Shown here one piece after another: positions 16,936-24,024 of a stretch of 64,000 nucleotides of DNA; position 1 is the stretch's first letter, and every line of letters begins with the position of its first letter. Under the pieces are notes generated by a model. That model saw only the letters and a list, made by a program, of their open reading frames with translations. It searched no databases and had not been told where the DNA came from. The translations under genes and the position numbers were made by a program. The DNA is from Chitinophaga polysaccharea (GTDB taxonomy: Bacteria > Bacteroidota > Bacteroidia > Chitinophagales > Chitinophagaceae), in assembly GCF_902150045.1 (NCBI RefSeq), contig NZ_CABFVU010000004.1, positions 799,745-863,744 of the forward strand, read 5' to 3'.

Positions 16936-17343
16936 TTACATGACCAGGTTATTACGCCAGAATTCAGGCAGGTCTATTTCTGTTTCAATCTCTTCGCTTC
17001 GTTCCTGCATGAGGTCAAGCAGGTTTTTGTGAAGGTCGGGATGTTCTTCCCAGAAAGCAGCAGGAACGTCGAGCACGGCTTTCAGCAGGTCGCCGGGATA
17101 CATACCGGCAGTTACCAGTACATCATTTTGTAATATCTCCAATGCTAAAGGAACCAGGTAAGAAGGATTAAATGATTGTCCGATTAAAATGCGCAATTCG
17201 CTTGCGGCTAATTTTACTACTGGTACTTTAACTAAGGCAAGACATTTCTGAACTATTCCCGAATCCTTATCTGTGGCCGTCCCCCAACTCTTATTCTCCA
17301 ACTGCTCCAAAGATTTATATCTCCAGATATCTTTCTTATTCAT
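16936..17343 (-). CDS. Contact-dependent inhibition immunity-like protein (CdiI type)
   Basis: The 135-aa protein has the layout SLEQLENKSWG, a CLALVKVPVVKL segment, ELRILIGQSFNPSYLVPLALEIL and YPGDLLKAVL. It ends in an acidic helix and a tryptophan (FWRNN). This pattern matches, from memory, the small acidic 'contact-dependent growth inhibition system immunity protein' family, which neutralises toxin tips of CDI or Rhs effectors. No toxin gene lies beside it, so it may be an orphan immunity gene. Identification is by pattern only. Confidence 0.55.
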   Translation of the reverse strand: MNKKDIWRYKSLEQLENKSWGTATDKDSGIVQKCLALVKVPVVKLAASELRILIGQSFNPSYLVPLALEILQNDVLVTAGMYPGDLLKAVLDVPAAFWEEHPDLHKNLLDLMQERSEEIETEIDLPEFWRNNLVM

Positions 17344-17584
17344 AAAAATGTGTCTCTCTTTTCGTGCTAATAAAATAATTATTTATGAAGATGATTTCAA
17401 CGCGCAATTTTTTCTTTTGATGGTGATCATCTGTCAGAACCTGCGGAGTATTGCAGGTGTTGCGGTAGCCAGCCAGCGCCGGCGGTTATAAGAAACCAGG
17501 ATCAACAGGGTATAAATATAATCAATATTGTTGATGGCAAAAGAAAATTTTCCACCTTTAACATTTTATGTGAAACGCGCATCA

Positions 17585-17614
17585 AAAATCCCCTGGTAAC
17601 CGCCAGGGGATTTT
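17585..17614. terminator. Bidirectional-looking intrinsic terminator
   Basis: A perfect 12-bp stem, AAAATCCCCTGG / CCAGGGGATTTT with loop TAACCG, lies 21 bases beyond the stop of the small membrane protein gene at 17635. The A-rich and T-rich stem flanks allow use on either strand; its position suits the minus-strand gene. Confidence 0.7.
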
Positions 17615-17634
17615 CGTATAATATATCCCGTTAT

Positions 17635-17946
17635 TCAGGCGGCTTCCTGGTATCTGGGCAGTACCAGCAGTTTCACGATGCTGTGTGCAGCGCCTGATAA
17701 AGCCAGGGCAATAAGGAGCAGCAGGGCCGCTTTACCAGGGGTATTAAACACATCGATCACAGCGGAAAGGCCTTTCCCTGCGAAGAGGAGGGCAATGAGG
17801 CAGGCAAGCCCACCCGTAATCCACAGGGTGATATGCGACCAAAGGTATTTTTGTTTTTGAAATCCTTTTTTCCCGAATGAGGTAAAGAGGAGATAAACGT
17901 GGGCCAGAAAGAAGAGGGCGGCCAGTACAGCAAGTGTTGTGAGCAT
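17635..17946 (-). CDS. Small three-helix membrane protein of unknown function
   Basis: The 103-aa protein has three hydrophobic segments: LTTLAVLAALFFLAHVYLLF, ITGGLACLIALLF and AALLLLIALALSGAAHS. Between them is a basic loop (GKKGFQKQKYLWSH). No signal peptide cleavage site or known motif is seen. It stands alone, followed by a strong terminator. Function unknown. Confidence 0.6.
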   Translation of the reverse strand: MLTTLAVLAALFFLAHVYLLFTSFGKKGFQKQKYLWSHITLWITGGLACLIALLFAGKGLSAVIDVFNTPGKAALLLLIALALSGAAHSIVKLLVLPRYQEAA

Positions 17947-18055
17947 TCTGGTTAATTTAGGTATAGAAAATATCAGTTGTTCTAAAATATGAAAATATTT
18001 TCACATGTACAAACCATGATTTGCCTTAACGGGATGTACCGGTATTAAAGGGCTG

Positions 18056-18403
18056 CTATGCAGCATCGCCGGCGCTGGCGCGGATATTGGAAATATGTTC
18101 TGCTATCAGGTGCAGCCGGTAATAGTACTTTTCAAAAATATCGTCGTACATACGGTGCCTGTTTTCCAGGAAGGCATTCAGCGCTTCATAGATAAACTCC
18201 TCAAAAGTGTGATGCTCACTCACCCTGATCACGCATTCAAATACCGGTTCCATACTGGTGGCAAACTTTGTTCTTACCCCGATATCGGCCATACAGGTGA
18301 TCATATCCTTATACAGGTGCGGCGTTTTGGCGAAGGGCACATAATGGATAGCGGCAAATCCGTCTTCATCATAGGTTATAGCCGAGCAGGGTGATAATTT
18401 CAT
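18056..18403 (-). CDS. Hypothetical protein
   Basis: The 115-aa product has a mixed composition with a helical, aromatic-rich C-terminal half (EEFIYEALNAFLENRHRMYDDIFEKYYYRLHLIAEHISNI with breaks). No family is recognised. Its first ~12 residues (MKLSPCSAITYD) are read from sequence overlapping a second protein-like small frame (18369-18461), so the N-terminus is uncertain and a frameshift is possible. Confidence 0.5.
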   Translation of the reverse strand: MKLSPCSAITYDEDGFAAIHYVPFAKTPHLYKDMITCMADIGVRTKFATSMEPVFECVIRVSEHHTFEEFIYEALNAFLENRHRMYDDIFEKYYYRLHLIAEHISNIRASAGDAA

Positions 18404-18461
18404 CTGGCTCCTGACTGTTTCTCAGTTTGCGTTTCAGGTCATACAGCGAAATTTTTTGCAT
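18369..18461 (-). CDS. Possible small protein overlapping the start of the next gene
   Basis: A 30-codon frame reads MQKISLYDLKRKLR then NSQEPDEIITLLGYNL-stop. It overlaps the start of the 115-aa gene by 35 bases in a different frame. The amphipathic, protein-like composition suggests it is either a short coupled gene or the true N-terminus of the 115-aa protein after a frameshift near 18375-18385. No start signal decides between these. Confidence 0.3.
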   Translation of the reverse strand: MQKISLYDLKRKLRNSQEPDEIITLLGYNL

Positions 18462-18555
18462 AGAGTTTTCATAGGGTGATAGTAACTGGTGGGAGAGAAC
18501 CATTCCATAGGATGAAAACGCAGTTGCAATGATAATAAAACATTACCAAAAAACG

Positions 18556-20316
18556 CTATTTGTTTTCCTGGTGTTTCCAGAGCTCCTGGAAAGCAGCGCT
18601 GTTGCTGCGCAGGTAATGGAAGGTGCCTTCAGACACAATGCGGCCCTGGTCCAGTACGTAGATATAATCAAATTGCGGCAGCAGGTGCAGCCTGTGCATG
18701 GCGGAGATGATGGCTTTATCGGAAAACGCCTGGAACATTTTTTCGTAGATCATAGCTTCTGTTTTAGGATCTACGCTGCTGGTGGGTTCATCCAGGAGGA
18801 TCACCTGGCTGTTGCGTGCCGCGAGGATGCCGCGGGCCAGTGCGAGACGTTGTTTTTGTCCGCCGGAGAGGTTCACGCCTTTTTCCCGGATATCGGATGC
18901 GAGCCCCTGGGGCAGCATTTCCACCACTTCTGAAAAATGGGCGCTGCTGCATACTGCCATGATCTCTTCCGGCTGAAAGGGCAGGCCTAGTGTAATATTG
19001 TATGCTATGGTGTTTTCAAAGATCTCGGGCTCCTGGGGGAACAGGGTAACGCTTTCATTAACGGTAGCTAACGGTAACGCCTCTCCGTTTACCTGTATCG
19101 TTACTCCGGGCTCCGGCTCATACAGGCCGCGTAAAATGGCCAGCAGCGTACTTTTTCCGCTGCCGCTTTCCCCAATAAGAGCGATCTTTTTCCCTTTTTC
19201 GATCAGGAGATGGAGGTCGTGCAGGCGCTGTGGACCGGCATTATCTTCATACGTGGCGGTGTGGGAGAAGCTCAGCGCGCTGATGCTGATCCGGTTCCAG
19301 TTGGCCGGCAGTTCCGGCGCTACATCCGGGCGGTGATGCTGCGTATAGGCTTCACTGATATTCCCCGCGGTATCCACTGCCGTATTATATTGTACCACAT
19401 CTGTGTACTGCCAGGCAACGTCCTGGAATACGCTGGTGAACTGGTTTACATAACCAAGGAGGGTTACCAGCCCGGCCACGTAAAAGATTTCGCCGGGTAC
19501 CCAATGCTGGAAAACGTAACCCACCGCTATTACGCAGTATATCAATGAGATCATCATTTCGGCCACAAACCATTTCCATTCGTTGATCACGGTATTTTTC
19601 CTGAAGGGCTTCAGGATGCGCTGTATCTTTGCCAGCAGGCCGTTTTCCATGCTTTTCTCCAGGCGCAGGGTGATCACTGTCATAATATTGGAGAGACTGT
19701 CGAACAGCGTTGCCGACACCACATGCTCGCCTTCATTAATTTCATTGAGGGTGCGGATAAAGGGGCGGTCGAACCGCAGTACGATCCATATGCAAAGCAC
19801 GCCCAGCGCAATACCTATACTCCCGTACAGGGGGGAGAAATACAGCATGGCGATCATAGAGAAGAGCAATTTACAGATGGCGTGGAGATACATAAAGCCC
19901 CGTTCAAAGAATTCTTTCAGGGCCTCATATGCTTTCCGTATGCGGTTAATCACTGAGCCGCTGTGGTTATCCTGGTGCCATTTCACGGGAAGGTGCAGGG
20001 CCTGGTGGTATCGTTCCTGGAGGAAGTTCCGGCTCAGGTTAAAGGCCAGCTGCCGTTCCATGATACGGGCCGGGCCATGAAAGCACCATTCCAGGAGTTT
20101 AAGCCCGAAATAAGTACTGGCAAAGATCATGGTATAACGGGGCAGGTTAGGGCTATCGCGCTGTATGCTCCCTATGAACCAACCGAACAATACGGGGTTC
20201 AGGGAAAAAACGACATTGGCCATCAGGAACAGGAAATAGACGAGCAGGTATTTCTTACGCTCTTTCCGGGCATATTTCCAGGCTGTTTTCAGTAACGAGA
20301 TATATGGGTTAGGCAT
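18556..20316 (-). CDS. ABC transporter, fused permease and ATPase
   Basis: The 586-aa half-transporter has an N-terminal six-helix exporter domain (about residues 20-310, starting LLVYFLFLMANVVFSL). The ATPase has Walker A GESGSGKST, Q-loop FPQEPEIFE, signature LSGGQKQRLALARG, Walker B VILLDEPTSSVD and H-loop AMHR. It probably works as a homodimer exporting lipid, peptide or drug. The ATG at 20316 (MPNPYISLLKTAWKYA) fits the family; a frame to 20424 adds 36 unlikely residues. It is divergent from the DUF4251 gene across a 133-bp gap. Substrate unknown. Confidence 0.9.
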   Translation of the reverse strand: MPNPYISLLKTAWKYARKERKKYLLVYFLFLMANVVFSLNPVLFGWFIGSIQRDSPNLPRYTMIFASTYFGLKLLEWCFHGPARIMERQLAFNLSRNFLQERYHQALHLPVKWHQDNHSGSVINRIRKAYEALKEFFERGFMYLHAICKLLFSMIAMLYFSPLYGSIGIALGVLCIWIVLRFDRPFIRTLNEINEGEHVVSATLFDSLSNIMTVITLRLEKSMENGLLAKIQRILKPFRKNTVINEWKWFVAEMMISLIYCVIAVGYVFQHWVPGEIFYVAGLVTLLGYVNQFTSVFQDVAWQYTDVVQYNTAVDTAGNISEAYTQHHRPDVAPELPANWNRISISALSFSHTATYEDNAGPQRLHDLHLLIEKGKKIALIGESGSGKSTLLAILRGLYEPEPGVTIQVNGEALPLATVNESVTLFPQEPEIFENTIAYNITLGLPFQPEEIMAVCSSAHFSEVVEMLPQGLASDIREKGVNLSGGQKQRLALARGILAARNSQVILLDEPTSSVDPKTEAMIYEKMFQAFSDKAIISAMHRLHLLPQFDYIYVLDQGRIVSEGTFHYLRSNSAAFQELWKHQENK

Positions 20317-20449
20317 GTTTCCGGGTTTATCATCGATCCTTAAAAGTAGTATTTTAACAGCAATTTGTGTTGTTCTGACAGTGAACAAAACGTGGCCCCG
20401 GCTGTTATGGTACGATATTGGCATTCCCTCTTACGTAAAAACTTACCAT

Positions 20450-20971
20450 ATGAAAAGATTCTTTGTATTAAAAACAGCGATGCTTCTTTTACTGGGCGCC
20501 GTTATTTCTACCAGTCTTTTTGCGCAGGAAACAAAAGCGCAGAAGAAAGCAGACAAAACAGCCAGGATCAAATCACTGATAGACTCGCAGAATTACGTTT
20601 TCGTAGCGCAGAACGCGCTGCCTATGAGTGGCCGCATGCGTAACCTTACATCGGAATACAATGTAATTGTGGGAGCGGATTCCGTGATAAGTTACCTGCC
20701 ATATTTTGGCCGGGCTTATACTTCTGTGGATTACGGTGCTACAAAATCGCCACTGGATTTCAAAACCAAATCCTTTGATTACAACATTACACCGGGTAAA
20801 AAGGATGGCTGGAATATCACCATTAAACCCAAAGATCACAGATCGGTGCAATCGTTTAATTTAAGTGTGTCAAGCGAGGGATATGCTTCCCTCCAGGTAA
20901 CGAGCAGCGACCGGTCGCCCATCAGCTTTGACGGTTATATAACGGAGCAGAAAACCAAAAAGAAGAAATAA
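20450..20971 (+). CDS. DUF4251 domain protein, secreted
   Basis: The 173-aa protein begins with a signal peptide (MKRFFVLKTAMLLLLGAVIS, then TSLFAQ). It carries the DUF4251 core: a helical lead-in, NYVFVAQNALPMSGR, LTSEYNVIVGADSVISYLPYFG, then GWNITIKPKD and a strand pair ending ISFDGYI. DUF4251 proteins are Bacteroidota-specific periplasmic proteins of unknown role. I placed the start at 20450 because the open frame back to 20315 lacks a signal. Its stop codon abuts a 187-bp palindrome. Confidence 0.85.
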   Translation: MKRFFVLKTAMLLLLGAVISTSLFAQETKAQKKADKTARIKSLIDSQNYVFVAQNALPMSGRMRNLTSEYNVIVGADSVISYLPYFGRAYTSVDYGATKSPLDFKTKSFDYNITPGKKDGWNITIKPKDHRSVQSFNLSVSSEGYASLQVTSSDRSPISFDGYITEQKTKKKK

Positions 20972-21158
20972 GCGGATTTTGTATGACTCAATGATTACGC
21001 TGATTATACTGATTTGTTTGATTTGATCACTTTGGATTTTTAAATGATTTGGGGGAGATATAAGCGGGTATTACTCTCTTATATCTCCCCCAAATTATTT
21101 TAAAAAAATCAGGAAAATCAGTATAATCAGCGTAATCATTGAGTCATACAAAATCCGC
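20972..21158. repeat. 187-bp near-perfect palindrome of the dispersed repeat family
   Basis: The 44-base arm at 20972-21015 (starting GCGGATTTTGTATGACTCAA) is the exact reverse complement of 21115-21158. A second stem of about 23 bp (around GGGGGAGATATAAG / CTTATATCTCCCCC, one mismatch) lies inside, with a short loop. The element starts on the first base after the DUF4251 stop codon and ends 28 bases before the HAD gene. It could form a very long RNA hairpin that ends or separates both transcripts. Confidence 0.85.
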
Positions 21159-21186
21159 GTACATTAGCAGGGTAAAAAAATTACAA

Positions 21187-21807
21187 ATGGATAATCATAC
21201 AAAGATCACAACACTATTCCTGGACATAGGCGGTGTATTATTAACCAACGGATGGGACAGGGCCGCGCGCAAGCTGGCTATCCAGACCTTTGACCTGGAC
21301 GCCCTGGAAACAGAAGAACGGCATCATCTCACTTTTGATACCTATGAAGAAGGTAAACTTACCCTGGATGAATACCTTACCCGGGTGGTATTTTATAAAG
21401 AGCGATCATTCAGCCGGCAGGATTTCCGTGATTTTATGTATGCTCAATCGGCGCCATACCCGGAGATGCTGGAACTGATCCCGAAGCTGAAAGAAAAATA
21501 CAAGCTGAAAATTGCGATCGTAAATAACGAAGGCCGGGAGCTGAATGAGCACCGTATCCATCATTTTAATATCAGCAGGTTCGTTGACTTTTATATTTCC
21601 TCCTGCTTTGTGCATTTCCGTAAACCGGATGCGGACATTTATAAAATTGCACTGGACATTGCACAGGTAAAGCCTGCCGAAGTAGTATATGTAGAGGATC
21701 GCTCCATGTTCATCGACGTAGCAGCGGGGCTGGGTATTAACGGCGTTTGTCATACCGACTATGAAAGCACGCTTACGAAGCTGGCGGGTTTCGGGTTGGT
21801 GTTGTAG
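21187..21807 (+). CDS. HAD-family hydrolase (YihX/epoxide-hydrolase-N-like)
   Basis: The 206-aa cytoplasmic protein has HAD motif I as LFLDIGGVL (nucleophile Asp13, with DxG as in the YihX-type phosphatases). The mainly helical cap spans about 30-90. Motif II/III are IAIVNNEG and FRKPDADIYKIAL, and motif IV is VVYVEDRSMFID. It likely dephosphorylates a small sugar phosphate or related metabolite. ATG at 21187 (MDNHTKITTLFLDI) was chosen; the frame upstream runs into the palindromic repeat. It is flanked on both sides by copies of that repeat family. Confidence 0.85.
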   Translation: MDNHTKITTLFLDIGGVLLTNGWDRAARKLAIQTFDLDALETEERHHLTFDTYEEGKLTLDEYLTRVVFYKERSFSRQDFRDFMYAQSAPYPEMLELIPKLKEKYKLKIAIVNNEGRELNEHRIHHFNISRFVDFYISSCFVHFRKPDADIYKIALDIAQVKPAEVVYVEDRSMFIDVAAGLGINGVCHTDYESTLTKLAGFGLVL

Positions 21808-21829
21808 AGCGCATTCGGCGGCGGATTTT

Positions 21830-22142
21830 GTCGCGCATTCTGTCTGACTCAGGATTAAACTTATTATACCTGATTAGGTTGATTTGATTTCTTTGGATTT
21901 AAAAAGATTCAAGGAGATTTAAGCGGATACTTTCGCCTGAATCTTTATCTTTAATGATCATTACAAGATCAAATCAGTTTAATCAGGTGAAATAAGTTTA
22001 ATCCTGAGTCAGACAGAATCCGTGGTAGTTATCCGCTTCATCTCCCTAAAACTATTTTCAAACTTTCAGCGTAAAAGCAGGCCAATCCGCTTAAGTCTCC
22101 TTGAATCTTTTTAAATCCAAAGAAATCAAATCAACCTAATCA
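21830..22142. repeat. Palindromic repeat locus, part left of the IS
   Basis: A left arm (21839-21927, TTCTGTCTGACTCAGGATTA onward) is followed by inverted copies of the same text. These are AATCAGGTGAAATAAGTTTA-ATCCTGAGTCAGACA (21981-22015) and the matching CCGCTTAA...TTTAAATCCAAAG...AACCTAATCA stretch (22087-22142). The right arm is thus present, then present again beyond the IS. The last eight bases, CCTAATCA (22135-22142), are the target site duplication. Confidence 0.8.
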
Positions 22143-22212
22143 TGGATCAAGTTGAAAAGTTGGGGGATAGGATAAAAAATAGTTTTTTTGCGCCCAATTA
22201 AGATTAATAGCC

Positions 22213-22566
22213 ATGGATAAGAATTTTAGCCTTCTGATCGAGGCTCTGCTACCAGAAGGGATTTTATATTATTTCGAGATAGCTGATGCTTGTCAAAGTG
22301 AGACTGAAATAAGTATTTATTTAGAAGAAAAGAATATTGTTCCAGCTGAGCATCAGCATAAAAAACTTCACGCCAAAGACTTTCTTCCTCCCGTTGCTGT
22401 TCAGGATTTTCCTATCCGCAGAAAGAAGGTTACTTTATATGTAAAGCGGCGTCGGTGGGAGGTTGTAGCCACCGGAGAAACAGTAACAAGAGATTGGGAA
22501 ATAGTGAAAAAAGGAACGCGAATGACATTGGAATTCGGTTATTTTTTAAAAGGACTACTTAGATAA
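22213..22566 (+). CDS. ISAon1-type transposase N-terminal region protein
   Basis: The 117-aa product (MDKNFSLLIEALLPEGILYYFE) is basic and matches the separate N-terminal piece that ISAon1-like elements place before their transposase. It includes LLPEGILYYFEI, HAKDFLPPVAVQDFPIRRKKV and VKRRRWE, followed by a DNA-binding helix. It ends in a TTTTTTAAAAGG stretch where the transposase frame opens one base over, with a 17-base overlap. Either ribosomal frameshifting or separate initiation would yield the full transposase. Confidence 0.8.
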   Translation: MDKNFSLLIEALLPEGILYYFEIADACQSETEISIYLEEKNIVPAEHQHKKLHAKDFLPPVAVQDFPIRRKKVTLYVKRRRWEVVATGETVTRDWEIVKKGTRMTLEFGYFLKGLLR

Positions 22567-23542
22567 TCACCCCATCAGCCCCGTTCAACTTGGCCATCTT
22601 TACAATGTTGACGGTAAACAACTCGGGCAACAATACAAACATCATTTAAGTGATTTTTCCAGTTGGGAGCAGAAAGAACATGCTACTGAATGGATGCTTT
22701 TTGAACAAAACATTGGTGCCGCTTTAAGTATAGACGAGACAGCCTTTTCCAGTGGAGAACTGTATACAATTGTCACTAATAAGCTGGCCAAAGGGCGCAA
22801 AGGCTCAATAGTGGCTATGATCAAGGGCACTCAGTCTGAATTTCTGAAAGAAATACTGTTTAAAATCCCTAAGCGCCTGCGTAGGATGGTACAGGAAGTT
22901 ACCATCGATATGTCTGGTAGCCTTAATAGCGCTGTTAAAGCCTGTTTCCCTAACGCCCATCGGGTGATAGATCGCTTCCATGTGCAACACCTGGCTTTTG
23001 ATGCGGTACAGGAAATCAGAATAAAGCATCGCTGGGAAGCCCTGGAACAGGAGAATCTGGAATACGAGCAGGCAAAACGAGCCGCAATGAAGTATGAGCC
23101 AGTCAGGCTCGCTAACGGCGATACAGCTAAACAGCTGCTGGCCAGAAGCCGATACTTGCTATTTAAGCATCCCAGACTATGGACCAGAGAGCAGCAGCAG
23201 AGAGCGGAACTTTTATTTAGTCATTACCCCCTTATTCATAAATCCTACCAGCTATCCCTGCGACTCGGTGAGGTTTACAGACATTGTAAGTGTAAAGAAG
23301 AAGCATTTAAGAAGCTGGCTTTGTGGTATAATGACGTGGAGGAAGCGGGGATTTTATCCTTCAAGACCGTTGCCAGGACTATCAGAACTCATTATCTGGG
23401 TATCCTCAACTTCTTCAACAACAGAGCCACCAATGCGGCGGCAGAATCATTCAATGCAAAAGTAAAGGCCTTTAGAAATGCACTACGAGGGGTGCGGGAT
23501 GTAGAATTCTTCCTCTATAGATTAACTAAACTCTATGCTTAA
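22550..23542 (+). CDS. ISL3-family (ISAon1-like) DDE transposase
   Basis: The frame is open from 22550; the first ATG is at 22694, but the upstream part (HPISPVQLGHLYNVDGKQLG, then SSWEQKEHATEW) is clearly coding, so translation must start before that ATG. The DDE core shows LSIDETAFS (first Asp), VTIDMSGSLNSAVKACFPNAHRV with DRFHVQ (second Asp), and ATNAAAESFNAKVKAFR with the Glu. It catalyses cut-and-paste movement of the surrounding element. Full length with its +1-frame N-terminal partner would be about 440 aa, normal for the family. No disabling mutation is evident. Confidence 0.85.
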   Translation, partial: KDYLDNHPISPVQLGHLYNVDGKQLGQQYKHHLSDFSSWEQKEHATEWMLFEQNIGAALSIDETAFSSGELYTIVTNKLAKGRKGSIVAMIKGTQSEFLKEILFKIPKRLRRMVQEVTIDMSGSLNSAVKACFPNAHRVIDRFHVQHLAFDAVQEIRIKHRWEALEQENLEYEQAKRAAMKYEPVRLANGDTAKQLLARSRYLLFKHPRLWTREQQQRAELLFSHYPLIHKSYQLSLRLGEVYRHCKCKEEAFKKLALWYNDVEEAGILSFKTVARTIRTHYLGILNFFNNRATNAAAESFNAKVKAFRNALRGVRDVEFFLYRLTKLYA

Positions 23543-23577
23543 AATTTATGGACATCCCCCAACTTTTCAACTTGATC

Positions 23578-23784
23578 CCTAATCAGGTGAAATAAGTTTA
23601 ATCCTGAGTCAGACAGAATCCGTGGTAGTTATCCGCTTCATCTCCCTAAAACTATTTTCAAACTTTCAGCGTAAAAGCAGGCCAATCCGCTTAAATCTCC
23701 CCGGATCTTTTTAAATCCAAAGAAATCAAATCAACCTAATCAGGTGAAATAAGTTTAATCCTGAGTCAGACAAAATCCGCGCAT
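23578..23784. repeat. Palindromic repeat locus, part right of the IS (direct repeat of the left part)
   Basis: After the target duplication, 23581-23742 repeats 21980-22142 almost exactly; it differs at a few bases, e.g. TAAATCTCCCCGGATC for TAAGTCTCCTTGAATC. The unit then starts a third time and ends with GAGTCAGACAAAATCCGCGC. The pre-insertion locus was therefore a tandem array of the repeat's right arm. Confidence 0.8.
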
Positions 23785-23973
23785 CGTCAAAGGAGTTTTT
23801 TACCGCTGGTGTAATTTTTTTTCCCCCGTGCACCACTTTGTTGTAATTAATTTCTATTTTGGCACCCGTGATTCAAATTTAGCACAGTCCCACGTTTAGC
23901 GATAGTTGAGAATTTAAATTTCATTAACAATTGGGAAGTACCTGTACAAAAAAATTGATGTATCACCTGAAAC

Positions 23974-23989
23974 GCTAAAAGCATTTAGC
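23974..23989. promoter_or_regulatory. 16-bp palindrome upstream of the DUF1080 gene (possible operator)
   Basis: GCTAAA-AGCA-TTTAGC has perfect 6-bp arms and lies 35 bases before the DUF1080 start. It resembles GCTTAAACGATTTAGC in front of the ROK gene at 42928, which suggests related LacI- or ROK-type control. Inferred from symmetry alone. Confidence 0.35.
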
Positions 23990-24024
23990 AATCAATGTAA
24001 ACTTTTTAAAAAAAATCCAGATCT

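Larger units (their letters stand above)
22143..23577 (+). mobile_element. ISL3-family insertion sequence, ISAon1-like (about 1435 bp)
   Basis: The element is bounded by imperfect terminal inverted repeats: GATCAAGTTGAAAAGTTGGG from the left end (22146) and its complement ending at 23577. An exact 8-bp duplication CCTAATCA lies outside (22135-22142 and 23578-23585), the length expected for ISL3. It carries a small N-terminal gene and a DDE transposase gene in a +1 frame arrangement. The ends and the duplication are intact, so insertion is fairly recent. It sits inside a palindromic repeat and breaks no gene. Confidence 0.9.

Noticed and set aside
20972..21158. A simple rho-independent terminator
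   Set aside because: The paired arms are far too long, and the element belongs to a dispersed family present at several loci.
21187..21807. A HAD protein with a broken nucleophile motif
   Set aside because: The DxG form of motif I is normal for the YihX-like group, so the protein is not considered inactive.
22143..23577. An intact IS interrupting a gene
   Set aside because: The flanking text on both sides is repeat DNA, not coding sequence, so no gene is broken.
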